From: Talinum fruticosum
Lineage: Eukaryota > Streptophyta > Magnoliopsida > Caryophyllales > Talinaceae
Assembly: GCA_021018815.1 (NCBI GenBank)
Contig: JAITYX010000012.1
Location: 1,736,001 to 1,800,000, forward strand
Direction: 5' to 3'
DNA length: 64,000 bases
The position numbers and the translations under genes are program-made. Numbering within the stretch: the stretch's first letter is position 1; every line of letters starts with the position of its first letter. The notes under the pieces are model-generated. The model searched no databases. It was not told the DNA's origin and saw only the letters and a list, made by a program, of their open reading frames with translations. Positions 21,193-32,330 of this stretch are shown here, in pieces.

Positions 21193-22300
21193 GGAATCTG
21201 CCCATGTTTTTGTGGGGTCCTTTTGGAGATATGGTTTTTTTGTGGTGGTGAGTGAAAAGGATTGTTGTGTACAGGGTCAAGGACAATTTTGGCTTGTGGA
21301 GTGATGGTGAGGGGATGGACATTTTGTGGAGGGTTCTCGGTTTTGTGGAAAGATGGGGAAATTTGTGTTTGGTAAGGAAAAACTCTTGTTGCTTATCCTT
21401 GAAGAGAGGTTCTCCAAGTGTAAGCAATAGGTCATTTTGGGAAGTAGAGTTTTGTGGCTTCGGTTTACATTGGCTAGGAAGCAAAGGAGCTAAGGTGATT
21501 TTCTTTCCATCCTTGGTGAAGGTGTAGGTGTTCTTGAAGCCATCATGTGTCACCCTTCGGTCATATAGCCAAGGTCTCCCAAGTAATATATGGCAAGCAT
21601 CCATAGGAATCACATCACACCACAACTCGTCATGGTAGTGCTTACCAATACTAAATGAAAGAAGACAACGAGAATTAACTTGAAGTCCTTTACCTTGACT
21701 AAGCCATTGGACATTATAGGGGTGAGGGTGGACCGAAGCATGAAGTCCAAGCTTGTCTACCATTGTAGAGGCAGCCACGTTAGCACAACTACCTCCATCA
21801 ATGATAATGGAACACACCTTGTCTTGGACCGTACCCCTTGTGTGAAAAATATGTTCACGTTGCTCCTCATTCGGATCCTTGAATCCGCTCAAGGTCCTTC
21901 TTATCACCAACATTTCTCCTTCATCCGCCTCTTCTACCACTTCCTCTACCTCATCTAGCAAGAGTAGCTCCTTCTCGGTTTCATGCTCATCCATCAAGGG
22001 CTCTTGGTATTCAACCAAGGCCATCACCCTACGGTTTGGACATTCCGCGGCAATATGTCCAAAACCATGGCATTTAAAACACCTTCGCGGGTCACTTGGA
22101 GTTGGTAAAGCTTCCAAGGGTTTGGAGGTTGGACGGGCTGTTTTGTGGGGTTTGGAGTTGTTTGAGGAAGGGGTTGGGGACTCCCTTGTAGAAGGGTTGG
22201 CTTCTTTGAGAGGGAAAAGTTTTAGGCACTTCCTTTTTGGCAAACCGATTTTTCTTTTGTTGCTCCACCTTGTGTGCCAAGTGACACACCTCATCAAATG
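21155..22300 (-). CDS. Zinc knuckle and aspartic protease ORF of element B
   Basis: The frame is open from 22342 to 21155; coding in this frame becomes meaningful from about 22230. A CX2CX4HX4C zinc knuckle (CFKCHGFGHIAAEC) lies near 22080-22040. An acidic ETEKELLLLDE stretch follows. The retropepsin-like domain has IIIDGGS (Asp codon about 21799-21797), DACHILLGRPW and DRRVTHDGF. A P/Q-rich linker (CKPKPQ) follows and the frame ends at 21155. The gag upstream is one frame away. The protein would process Gag, but no pol remains to be released. Confidence 0.75.
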   Translation of the reverse strand, partial: HLMRCVTWHTRWSNKRKIGLPKRKCLKLFPLKEANPSTRESPTPSSNNSKPHKTARPTSKPLEALPTPSDPRRCFKCHGFGHIAAECPNRRVMALVEYQEPLMDEHETEKELLLLDEVEEVVEEADEGEMLVIRRTLSGFKDPNEEQREHIFHTRGTVQDKVCSIIIDGGSCANVAASTMVDKLGLHASVHPHPYNVQWLSQGKGLQVNSRCLLSFSIGKHYHDELWCDVIPMDACHILLGRPWLYDRRVTHDGFKNTYTFTKDGKKITLAPLLPSQCKPKPQNSTSQNDLLLTLGEPLFKDKQQEFFLTKHKFPHLSTKPRTLHKMSIPSPSLHKPKLSLTLYTTILFTHHHKKTISPKGPHKNMGRFHGQPPFFHTTEG

Positions 22301-22996
22301 TGGTAAAATGTTGTAGCTCCACAATTTGAGCATACTTAGCATCCAAACCGCCTAAGTACCTCACAATTGTTTGGTCCTCATTCTCTTGCAAATCACATTT
22401 GATCAACAATTTCTCAAACTCTCTAGTGTATTCTTCTACACTCATATTGCCTTGTTGTAGAGTATAGAGTTGGAGAAAACTATCTTGGACATAAGTAGGT
22501 GGTAGAAAACGAGCTTTGAGCTTAGCTCTCATTTTCTCCCAACTTTTGATTTTAGGCTTCTTGTCCCTTACTCTTTTGTGCTTCAAATTTTCCCACCAAG
22601 TGGAAGCAAAGCCTCTAAGCTTGAGTGCAACAAGCTTCACCTTCTTCTCGTTTGGGACCTCTTTATAATCAAAAATTCTTTCCACGGTCCTCAACCAATC
22701 AAGGAACTCATCCGGATGCAATCTTCCTTCAAATTCGGAATCTCAACTTTGAAGTCTTGGTAGTGTGATTTGGACCGCCTAGAACTTCTTCTTGATTGCC
22801 TTTCACTATCCGTGGAGGCAAAAGGATTGCTCTCCTCATCATCTTTATGTAGGCTAGGATTAGAGCGAATAGGAGGTGATTCACTCCTTAGCTGGTCACG
22901 CCTTGCCTTCATGTCACGCCCAAGCTGTTTTCGGAGGTACTCATTCTCCTTCATTAACATTTCAAACCTCTCTTCCAAAGTCATGCTTGCACTCAT
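22092..22996 (-). pseudogene. gag of element B (frameshifted)
   Basis: Start ATG at the complement of 22994-22996 (MSASMTLEERFEML), identical in position and context to the F start. The N-terminal part has a short coiled coil and a Ser/Arg-rich stretch. Relative to F, one G is missing in CCGGAATTTG near 22738, so the first frame ends at 22691 after KVEIPNLKED. The gag domain continues in the next frame from 22721 (HPDEFLDWLRTVERIFDY, STWWENL, MRAKLKARFLPP, YTREFEKLL) down to 22092. A second frame change near 22230 (an extra G compared with F) separates it from the zinc knuckle ORF. Confidence 0.8.
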
Positions 22997-23079
22997 GGCT
23001 GGGGAGTTTTTGTGGCTGGCTATTTTTGTGGTTTTTAATTTTTGGGGAAATGGACACAATCACCCTAGGTTCAGAACTT

Positions 23080-23091
23080 GCTCTGATACCA
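23080..23091 (-). other. Primer-binding site of element B
   Basis: The complement is TGGTATCAGAGC, a perfect match to the initiator-Met tRNA primer, four bases from the LTR edge at 23096. Confidence 0.92.
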
Positions 23092-23095
23092 AAAA

Positions 23096-24377
23096 TGATG
23101 TGTAGTGGCGGAAGCAAAGAAAAAGGTGGAAAAACCGCAAAACACACAACCGGGCAGATTAGGACCTGCAGGTGCGGTTCTGGGGAAAAGGGTGAAAAGA
23201 GGGGTAAATGTTCTTGGATTTGGACGAAACTTGGAGGGGAGTGAGGTAACTGATGGAGGAAGGTTGTGGCCAAGTTTCGTGAATTTTGGATAAGGGGAAC
23301 TGCCTGAACAAATAGCCAGAAGTTGGTGCTGCTGGCTGGACGTACAGGTTGATACCCTTTGTTTGGTTTTGATGTGGAGGACGGAGGGGTTCTTGGATGG
23401 AGCTGAAAATTGGAGGGATGGAAGTAGACTTGCTGGAAGGATTGTGGTTAAAATTTGGAGTGAAATGGCTGGGTAGATTGTGAGATATGGAATGGCAAAG
23501 TCGCTGGATAGTACCTTGACTCAAGCTCGGATACAGAAACACCACCGAGTGAATCAAGGGGCGCACCTAAGTGATCCGGATACAGAAACACCACCGGGAC
23601 TTAAGTGACTCAAAGGACACCACCGTGAGGCCAAGCACGGATACAGCTTTGAGGATTCAAAAGGTTGAGAAATCCATCTCAAGAGCAAAGCTCAAATTCA
23701 TATATTCATCAAAAGTGATTTACAATGAAACTCATGAGCTGAATATATAATGCCTTGCTATGGCATTTTACATAACCGAATGCAAGCTGAAAGTATAACA
23801 GAATTCAAGCTGAAAATAATGCAAAAACAAAATGCTAACTAACAATATTCCTTTCCCTCCCTCCAAGCCAAGCTAGGATGAATTCTAGCCAAGCATTTCA
23901 AAATTGGGAACATGTGGCTATGGCTTGTTTTCCCCTTCTCCAAGCTCTTTGATTCTTGATGCTTCTAGAATGCTTAGTCATCATCTTCTTTTGTAGCTCA
24001 TCATTCGGCTAAGGCATCCTCATGGACCGACCATGTTTTAAGCATCAACTTATTTATGTACCATGAGCATAACATAGTGACATTCCCGGCCTTGATTAGA
24101 ACGAACCTTCTTGCTTGACCATGGAGGTTTTAGGTGGCTACTTTCACTAATCTTCTCAACTAAATTGGTAATCAATTATTTATAAACAAAATCATAAGAA
24201 CTTTAATGATTTTGAGACCCATCATCCCCGGGATCCACTAACATCAAGCGCTTGTATTTTGAGCCCTTCCCCTTGATCATGGAGTAAGCAAACATTTCCG
24301 GCTGAACACTAAACATACAAAGCTTCTTAACATGAATGTCACACAGCTCAAAACAGAAAGCTGCCCACTCTCCATCA
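23096..24377 (-). repeat. 5' LTR of element B
   Basis: 1282 bp, TGATG...CATCA, nearly identical to 19430-20710. The outer edge abuts the target copy TAAAT and the resumed LTR of element C. Confidence 0.95.
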
Positions 24378-24382
24378 TAAAT

Positions 24383-25509
24383 GATGGAGTTTTTGGACGA
24401 AATTTGGTGGAAGGTTAGTTAACTGGTTGGGGAAGGTTGTGGTAAAATTTGGGCAGCATCCAAGGTCAGGATCACCTTGAGCCAAACGCAAACAGAAAGC
24501 CTCGCTGGGTGGCTGTCCAGAATGAGGTTCTTTGTTTGTTTTTGGTGCTGGGGATGGAGTTCTTCTTGGATTGAGCTGAGATTTGGAGGGAATGGACTCA
24601 ACTCATGTAAGATGAAGTGTGTGAAATTTGGGAAAGAGATGATTCGTGGATTGGGAGATATGGTTGATGGAAGTCGCTGGATAGAACCTGGATTCCGGCT
24701 TGGATACGGAAACACCACCAAGCTGAATCAAGGGGCGCTCTCAAACGGTCCGGATACAGAAACACCACCGGGGTTTGGGAGACTCAAAGGACACCACCTA
24801 GATGCCAACCTAGGATACAGCTTTGAGGATTTAGAGGCTCGAGAAATCCATCCCGAAAAGAGTATAACACTCAAGGTTTGTATATTCATCAAAAGGTTTC
24901 TTTACAATGGAGCATAGGTGCTGAATATATAATGCCTAACAATGGTATTTTACAAGCTGAAACTAAGCTGAAAAATAAAGAAAAATGATAATAAAACTAC
25001 TAAGATTTTTCCCCTCCTCCAAGTTAAGCTAGAGTGAATTCTAGCCAAGTATTTCAAAATTGGGAACATGTGGTTGTGGCTTGTTTTCCCCTTTCCCAAG
25101 CTTCTCAAATGGATGCTTCTAGACTTCCTTATAATGCTCTTCCTTTGTTGTTCCATTTTCGGCCTAGGTAGCATCTTATGACAATATGGACCGACCATAT
25201 AGCACCAAGTTATTTATGTGCAAAAAGACCTTAACACTTCACGGTTTGTCTTGGCCGATTTCACCTTGCGCTTAGCATGGAGGAGTTGAATGGCTAGTTT
25301 TGATTCTGGTTGCCTAACCTTCTTGGCTCTTTGGACGGGCTTTTATTTATGAACATATAGTCATAAAGATCAACCTCTTGGCTTTGCATCCTCCCGGATC
25401 AAAAATAATTAAAACAAACTCAAGCCATTTTGGTTGATTCATAAGCATGCTTGGCCCTTTTGAAAGTATATCTTTCAGCTCATATTTTAGGGCGGTCCAC
25501 TTTCCATCA
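24383..25509 (-). repeat. 5' LTR of element C, outer fragment
   Basis: It resumes with GATGGAGTTTTTGG exactly as the intact copy at 15986 continues, and ends TTTCCATCA at 25509. Joined to 19316-19429 it gives about 1241 bp, matching the 1243-bp left LTR. Confidence 0.92.
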
Positions 25510-28042
25510 AACGGTGTCGGGCGCGAGAGGAGGGCGGCGGAGACCGCGGCTAGCAGCATGGAAGAGGAACGAAAGAAGGAAGGGAACCGGGAGCCTGAAT
25601 CTCAAGCAAACCACAAACCCGCAATTCCTTAATCGAGGTGGGTAGTCTTATACTCCAAACTATTATTAGTTTCGAAACCCAAATGAATTTCTTGTGAATA
25701 TCGAATGTTTGTTTTATTGTGAATATTGGATGTTTGTTGGGAATACAGTAATGATTGTACCGTAGGAAGTAGTTAGGCCGAATTAGGACCCGAGATAATC
25801 CGATTAAGTGGGAAGGCTGAATTAGGATATTAGCGATTATGAGAAAGTTAGATTGCGGAGGTCCAAGGAATATTATTGAAGTTGCAATTAATGATTAAAG
25901 ACAAAGAAGCTGCGATATGGGTTCGAATTGCTTAGAAATTACTTGAGTTTACGATGTTGGGGGAGATAACTGCTAACATTGGGAAATAATGAGTTGAAGG
26001 AAAGGGAGAATATGAGTTTATATTGATTGGTACACAATTGAGGAACGAGAGTAGAAAATAGTGGTTGGGTTAAATTCAATTGGAGATGTGCCCGAGTCCA
26101 TGAGATTGAACTAGACTTGAATGTAAGCGAAGCTAACCGAATTGAGTGATGAAAAGTGATTAAGAGTTATACAACTAAGGATGGACAAATAAGAGTCGAT
26201 TAATAAGAAAGAAATATACCATGGGAGTTTGAGGCAGGGAAACGACGAGCGGGAGTTGTAAGGTTAAGCTGAGTTTAGAATGCATCTAAGTCTTTGAGAT
26301 GAAATTAAGTTGGAAGATGAACCTAACAAGAGGAATTTAAGTGATACGAGTGAGAATAGGAGTCATATGGCTGAGTATGAGCAAAGGAAGTTAATTTATG
26401 AAATAAAGACCTAAAATGAGGAGTTGGAGTAAAGACTGGGAGTTGTGAGAAGTCGAGACGTGAGCAAAGGAAGTGGATTCATAAAGTAGAAACATAGAAT
26501 GAGGAATTGAAGTAAAGATAGAGAATTGTGAAAAGTTGAGCGTGGTATTCGCTATGCGGTTATTGTGGCTCGGAAAATGGAAACTAATCGTGCTAGAGTG
26601 GTGGATTGAGAAAAGTATAGTTGGAAAGAGTTGAGAATGATTGCTTGCATTGAATGATGGCTGTTCATGTTAAGTGAGTTCTTTACGTGATGTTCAAAGT
26701 AGTTTTGAAAGGCGTTTTGTATTAGACGTGAAATGATCCTTGAATGCAACTTCTTGTGAACCGCCTTTCAAACGTGAATGTGTTTTAAAGAAGCGAAACT
26801 TGTTTAAGAAAGTGAATCTTGTTTGAGAAAGTGAAATTTAGTAGGGTGGCACGTGTGTCATGCCTTCTACGATGAGAAATTGATTGAGATTTTGGTTAGA
26901 AACCAAGTTTGATAAGTGATTGTGATCACTTCAATTGAAATGAATTATGGGCTAGATTGTTTAGACGAGAGGAAGGAGGTGGTCGTGTGTATCGGGCCAC
27001 GGGGTCCTGATATGCGTATCGGGATGCCCATCAACCGGAGAGGTTGATTCTTTCCTCGACGAGGAAAGCAGAGCCTTTGACTAGAGATAGGTCCCGGAAC
27101 CTGAGTCGTGGGTAGCGCCCCGAGAACCGCCTCGGTGCTAGTTCAATCGTCTAAAGCCCCGAAAGAATTTTCGGAAAGTATTTGAAAGAAAGTGCAGAAT
27201 GGTTCCACCTTGTTTCATGTGATTCAATTCCCAAAATGATTGCAATCCGTGCTTTGAATGATTGAAGTGGTATGAGTTTTATGTTGCAAATGATTTCAAG
27301 AGATTTCGTTGAAAAGTATATAGGTTTGTATTATATTATTACGCTTTCGCTGATTTCATTATTATGAGTATTATGTGTAAAGAATTTCCATTTTAAGGGT
27401 GTAAGACTCCGGTGAGCCCGTGGTTTATTGCTCACCCCCACAAATTGCCCCGTTCCCTCCCGATTGCAGGTACCCCCGAGGCGAATGGCTGGAATGCTTG
27501 TCTTTGGTGGCGATTATGGTTGCGATCAAGTCTATGTGTTTCATGTTTAGTATATTGTATCTATTCGGCTACTTATGTAAATAGACAAGTAATTTATAGT
27601 AAGTTAGATGTATGTTTGGAGACCGAACTAGTAGCTCTAGCAAGCCATAGATCTCCTTCCTCCGGCAATTTTAATCTTAAGTGGTTGTAAATCTAGTTTC
27701 TGCTGAGTTCATGACTTGGGTTGTAAACTAGTTCGCAATGTAAGCTTTGTGGTTATGAATCTACTCCGGCGTGTGACCGTTGAGCTGTGTACTCCGAGCG
27801 TGTGGCTCGTTGAGTTCTATTGTGACTTTTATGCAGGTTTTAAGACTTTTAGCCTTGGGTTGGACCATAGTTCAAAAGGAACTCTGCCGAAATTTTAGGA
27901 AACTTCTAACCTTTGGGGAGAATTTCATTTCATACCCTTAAGTTGGATTGAGATAGCTAAGTCAACACCTGAGTGAGCCTTGGGAGTTCCTTTGAGGAAC
28001 TCGGCGGTGTAATACTCCTAGGGTGGGTTTTGGGGTGTTACA
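25510..28042 (+). repeat. Right part of the chromovirus-like solo LTR
   Basis: It resumes with GC-rich sequence (ACGGTGTCGGGCGCGAG) that joins the left part at 15871. Purine-rich AT sequence follows, then a segment near 27400 (GGTGAGCCCGTGG..., GCAGGTACCCCCGAGG) of the type often seen in chromovirus LTRs, and the terminus GGGGTGTTACA. No coding region is called. Confidence 0.7.
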
Positions 28043-28193
28043 TATACAAAACATGATGAATATGCTCGTTTTGTATATATTCTAGTGAAGAGTGTATTGG
28101 ATTATGGTTTGTATATTTTGAATGTGTAACGTTGTATATGATTCGTATTGTATAGAGGGCAAGCAAACACGAGAAAAATTATTAAAAAATCAG

Positions 28194-28618
28194 ACACTGT
28201 TACTACGGTTCTTAACGAAGAACCATACTAAAAGGTCCGGTTGAAGGCCTATGACTACGGTTCTTCACCTAAACCGTAGTCATAAGCTTCTCTATGAGGA
28301 CGGTTCTTTATTTTAACCGTCATCATAGGTGCTCATTTAATAATTTTTTCAACTACGGAAGAAGACCTATGACGACGATTCATATGAAGAATCGTCATCA
28401 TAGAGAAGCCTTGACTACGGTTCGAGATGAAGAAACTTTCGTCACGAGTTACCTATGACTATGGTTTTCCATCCGAATCGTCGTCATAAGTGACCTATTA
28501 CTACAGTTCTGAACTATAGTAAAAGATGTTACATACAACGACGGTCACATAGACGAAACCAGTTAAACATATTTAAATGTCATTTTTAACCGTAGTTAAA
28601 AGTGGTTCTTGTAGTAGA
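28194..28618. mobile_element. Right subterminal end of the CACTA element
   Basis: At least ten copies of a motif of the type ACTACGGTTC / GAACCGTAGTCATA occur in both orientations. The right edge reads TTCTTGTAGTAGAG, a one-base-altered CACTA terminus. The last 100 bp align by eye with the right end of the small CACTA at 13856 (ACATACAACGA, ATTTTTAACC.TA.TTAAAAGT). It probably ends the same CACTA that carries the gene at 10226-15170; the left end was not found. Confidence 0.7.
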
Positions 28619-29575
28619 GGTTGCCTCTTACGGTCATGTTGGAATAAAATTCAATGAAAAGTTGAGTAAAAATGTAATCACAAAAGCATAGGCACTTAAA
28701 AGTTCCTGTGTGGAGAACATGTTTTATCTACGAAAGTTTGGTGGATAAAAATAATTTTTCTTTGAGAAAATAATGCACGACTATAATCTACATTGGCTTA
28801 TCCAAGGCGAGAGCTTTGTGTTTTTAAGAATCACTCTATGGATATTAAGGTTGGGTGCTTGGGGTTATAGCCTTTTTGGTGGCTAACCCTCCTTGAGTTG
28901 CGCTTCCTCTCTTAGGCATTTTGAGAGAAAGAGAAAGAATTCGATTTGAGAAGGAGAAAGAGTGAAAAAGTGAACGAGTGAGAATCAATATGGAGTAGAG
29001 AAGTAGGGAATATGAGTTTAAAGAGTGTCCGAACAAGAAATTCTAAGTTAGAGTTTAGAGAGTGAGAGAGTGAGAGATAGCAAAGTGAATGATTGAGGAT
29101 GAACAAATGCTATTTATAAATCAACAAATCTCAAGGAACAAAGGCCTTATTGACTCGGTACTCGGAGTAACGGCTAGCCGATGTTTTGGCTTTTTAATGT
29201 CTAACGGTTACTTCTTGAAATTGCTTCCTTCCAACAGCTAGTTTCTTGACTTGTTCCCCGATATAGAGATAAAAAGTGATTTTCGAAAATATTTTCAAAA
29301 TTCTCTATAGATTTAGAGAAGATCGTAGAATTTTGATGTCCAGTTTTCTCAAAACTAAGTCCGACTCGGTGGTGTGTCCGAGCTACACAAAACACACTAA
29401 AAAGCTTAATAACTTATAGCTCGGTTTCATGATATTTCAACCGATCCACTAGTTATTCACTGAGAACAGATAATAAACAATTAAACTCATAAAATTCTCA
29501 TGCAATCACTCAATTAATCATGCAATCATCATGCCAAGTTCATTTTCTAATAAAGTAAAATAGATCTTTCTCTTG
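28619..29575 (-). other. Promoter-like LTR candidate beside the copia relic
   Basis: On the minus strand a TTTATAAATA box (29111-29120) is followed by a CT-rich leader and ATG at 28919 (MPKRGSATQGG, about 25 codons). Upstream, the TCTAACGGTTACTTCTTG and CTTCCAACAG words (29197-29240) resemble plant copia LTRs. Boundaries and target copies were not found. It may be the 3' LTR of the copia remnant to the right. Confidence 0.35.
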
Positions 29576-29640
29576 CTTGATTTGTAATTCAAGAAAGAAA
29601 TTGAGTTCTCCCATCATAATCATTTGGAACTCTTGTCTCA

Positions 29641-29844
29641 TCAACTCAGAAAACTCTTGGCACAGAGTTTCATTAGTAGCTCCGGATATAATGTCATTAA
29701 CATAATTCTGAATAATGAGAAAATCATTCCCGTTTGTTTTTGTGAAGAGAGTTTTGTCAAAAGACCTCCTTTGAAATCATTTTCAACCAAGTAACGACTT
29801 AGTCTTTCATACCAAGCTCTTGGAGCTTGTTTTAAACCATACAA
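29641..29844 (-). pseudogene. Copia reverse transcriptase fragment
   Basis: A 67-codon frame starting MYGLKQAPRAWYERL, the conserved copia RVT_2 block (LYGLKQAPRAWY). The following catalytic region is frameshifted: the YVDD motif expected near 29710 is unrecognisable, although ILMTLYPE.LMKLC remains. The frame beyond (MGELNFFLELQI in another frame near 29600) continues the domain. Inactive. Confidence 0.85.
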
Positions 29845-30949
29845 AGCCTTTTACAGTTTGAAAACATGATTAAAAAATTAAGACGTTTCAAATCCGAGGA
29901 GTTGCTCAACATAAACTTCTTTTTAAATATAACCATTCAGAAATGCACACTTAATATCCATTTGATTTAATGTAATGTTCATGTAGAATGCAAAAGCTAA
30001 GAGAATTATAATGGCCTCAATCCTAGCAACAGGTGCAAATGTTTCCCACAATCAATTCCCTCTTCTTGGTTATATTCTTGAGCAACTAATCTAGCTTTAT
30101 TTCGACTACCAGTTCGCCCCTCATCTAGTTTGTTTTTGAATACTCATTTGGTTCCTATAATTGGGTGGTCGGAGGGTCGTTTAGTCGAGTCCGGACTTGG
30201 TTTCTTTCAAATTGAGATAGTTCTTCTTACATGGCCTCCACCCATTCAGGTTCAAGTAGGGCTTTTAGTACATTCTTAGGTTCAATTAATGAAATGAATG
30301 CTAAAAATGCACATATGTTTTGCAATGAAGAACGAGTTCTTACCCAACCATTGATGTCTAAGATGATGTTCTTGGGTAGGTGACTAGAAGAATATTTGAA
30401 AGGTTTAACTGTCCTTTGGATTACAAGATTTAATGGTTGAATGTTATGTTCTTCAACAGGTTCATCTTGTTGATTCTCTTCATTAGCTTGTTCTTCGATG
30501 GTCCGAGCTTGTTCTTGAACTGGTTCATTCTGAGTTTGGCTTAATTCCTTTATTTTTGTTCATTCTTAGCTCAGCCTCCACTATGTCATCTTCATCTCGA
30601 TTGAGCTTGAGATTTGAGAAGGTGGATTTACTTCTCCTGCTATTATCAATTTCATCAAAGATAACGTGGATACTTTCTTCCACTTTGTTGGTATTCTTGG
30701 TAAAGATTTTATAAGCTTTGCTATGTGAAGAATAACCAAGAAAGATACCTTCAGCTCGCCTTGTCTAATATTTGGTCATATGTTCCTTACCATTATTATG
30801 CACGAAGCATTTACATCTGAATGGTTTGAAGTAGGAAATATTAGGCTTCTTCCATGTATATAGCTTGTAGGGTGTCATCTTCATAATGGGTCAAATAAGG
30901 CATCTGTTGAGACTATAGTTTGCTGTATTTACTACCTCAACCCATAAAT

Positions 30950-31545
30950 AATAAGGTAAATCATTTTCAATCATCATTATCCTTCCTATTTCTTGAAGTA
31001 TTCTATTATTTCTCTCCACTAATCCATTTTGTTGAGGAGTTCGGGTGATGAGAAGTTGTGGGAGATGACATTCTTCTCACAAAAGTCTGCAAATTCCGAG
31101 TAATTAAACTCCCTTCTATGCTAAGTTCGAATTCTTTTGATCTAAGTCGCAGAGTCCACTTGTATTTTCATGCATATCTTAGTGAACTCTTTGAATGCTT
31201 CATTTTTGTTCTTCAGAAAATACACCCAGGTAGATCGTGAATAACCCTCAACAATAACAAGCACAGATGATTTACCTCCTAAGTTTTTAACAAGAATTTC
31301 ACCACGAAATCCATATATATCAATTCAAGCACTTTGGATATAGATATTGTCTTGAGTAGCTTAAAAGATGATCTAACTTGTTTTCCTTTTGTGCCCGCAT
31401 CATAGATTTTATCTTTCTTAAATGGGCAATTAGGCAGTCTTTTGACTAGTACATGAGATGTAAGTTTCTTGATAGTATGCATGCTAATATGACCTAATCT
31501 ATGCTGCCATGTCCATGAATCATCATTCAAAGAAGCTTTAAACAT
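30950..31545 (-). pseudogene. Copia GAG-pre-integrase and integrase fragment
   Basis: The frame 31545-31279 contains WQHRLGHISMHTIKKLTSHV, C-terminal KGKQVRSSFK and ELIYMDF, the pre-integrase zinc region (HHCC, with a cysteine replaced in YDAG). Beyond 31279, in broken frames, LGGKSSVLVIVEGYSRSTW and EFADFCEKN.ISHNFSSP continue the core. The catalytic Asp in the usual VDDYSR motif is Glu-Gly here. Inactive. Confidence 0.8.
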
Positions 31546-31789
31546 GACAAGTCTTGACTTGAATAAGAAAGAGGAATAGTGTATGTGTTACATGACCTTT
31601 GACACGAGAGCTTTATTTCTTTGGTAGCTGCATCCGGAATGAAGCAGTTGGTCTTATTGAATCTTACCTCTTCACCTTTATCACAAAGTTGAGAGATACT
31701 CGAAGATTGTACTTGAGTCCTTCGACAAGATACACTGGACTAACTGAATTGTCTCCTTGACTAATTCCGCCAATTCTAACTATCATACC

Positions 31790-31930
31790 CTTGCTATTAT
31801 CTCCAAATGTGACTTTTCCTCATTTCATCTCTTCAAGCTCCGAGAAGAGTCTTGATTCTTCAAACATGTGGCGTGAACATCCACTATCTAAGTACCAGTA
31901 ACCTTTTTATTTCGAGTTGCCTGTAAAAAT
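31790..31930 (-). pseudogene. Copia protease fragment
   Basis: The minus strand reads WYLDSGCSRHMFEESRLFSE followed by GKVTFGDNSKG. It contains the D-S-G catalytic triad (complement of 31881-31890) typical of copia retropepsins. An in-frame stop precedes the GKVTF block. Confidence 0.8.
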
Positions 31931-32330
31931 AGTAACAAACTAACTCTTCTCACTTCCACTTATAAACCTAGTAAGTTTCCTTATTGTGGTCCTTTTATGA
32001 TGAAGAAAACTTTTGGGAACCCACATTTGAATGATTTTGGGTTTGGTCCGATTCCGAGTCTTCTTTCTTGAGAATTGACTCGTGTCTGTTTCTTTTGGAA
32101 TTCTCTCTTTTTGTAAACAAGTTTAGAAGACTTTTTTATAAACACTTGTTTAGGATTAGTTCCTTTCTTTTTGAATGAATGGGACCATGCTCAACCTTCC
32201 TAAACTTAATGGTTTTGGAATCGGTTTTGAAAAGATTTTTGTAGGAATGATCTTCTTCTTCACCATTGTATCCAAGTCCTTCTTTTTGAAAATAGACACA
32301 CTGAGAACCAAGTAATAAATCGGGTTTTTC

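Larger units (their letters stand above)
19430..24377 (-). mobile_element. Element B: pol-less LTR retrotransposon nested in element C
   Basis: A complete element with LTRs 19430-20710 and 23096-24377 and target duplication TAAAT, inserted in the 5' LTR of element C. By eye the LTRs differ at only about half a dozen bases plus one indel, so the insertion is fairly young. On the minus strand: primer site, gag in two frames, zinc knuckle and protease ORF, 3' module, purine tract. There is no RT, RNase H or integrase. It is the closest relative of F in the window. Confidence 0.95.
15872..25509 (-). mobile_element. Element C: pol-less LTR retrotransposon, interrupted by element B
   Basis: The left LTR is 15872-17114. 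The right LTR is 19316-19429 plus 24383-25509, cut by element B. The flanks GACGG (15867-15871) and AACGG (25510-25514) are a target duplication with one mismatch. Without B the element is about 4.7 kb with a 2.2-kb interior. On the minus strand the order is LTR, primer site (19300-19311), short gag-like ORF, a unique 376-codon ORF, the 3' module, purine tract, LTR. There is no pol. Its interior differs from A, B and F upstream of the module, while LTR ends, primer site and 3' end are shared. It is a sister family within the group. Confidence 0.9.
15326..28042 (+). mobile_element. Chromovirus-like solo LTR, about 3.08 kb, split by nested element C
   Basis: The left end TATGAGACCCGG is a decayed version of the TGTAACACCCCG start common in Tekay/Del-type chromovirus LTRs. 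The right end is GGGGTGTTACA at 28032-28042, its inverted partner. The target duplication TATAC flanks it at 15321-15325 and 28043-28047. Without element C (15872-25509) and its target copy the LTR is about 3.08 kb (15326-15871 plus 25510-28042). I found no gag or pol inside, so a solo LTR left by recombination is the simplest reading. Minor ORFs such as 27412-27690 look incidental. Its insertion site lies just 3' of the CACTA protease gene. Confidence 0.8.

Noticed and set aside
23159..23566. Repeated Pro/Ser/His-rich ORFs in every family LTR (also 19493-19900, 51612-52067, 2032-2220)
   Set aside because: They lie wholly in LTRs, recur in several frames and show no domain; conserved only because the LTRs are similar.
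27412..27898. Two ORFs in the chromovirus-like LTR
   Set aside because: Lie within LTR sequence, low complexity of evidence, no domain.
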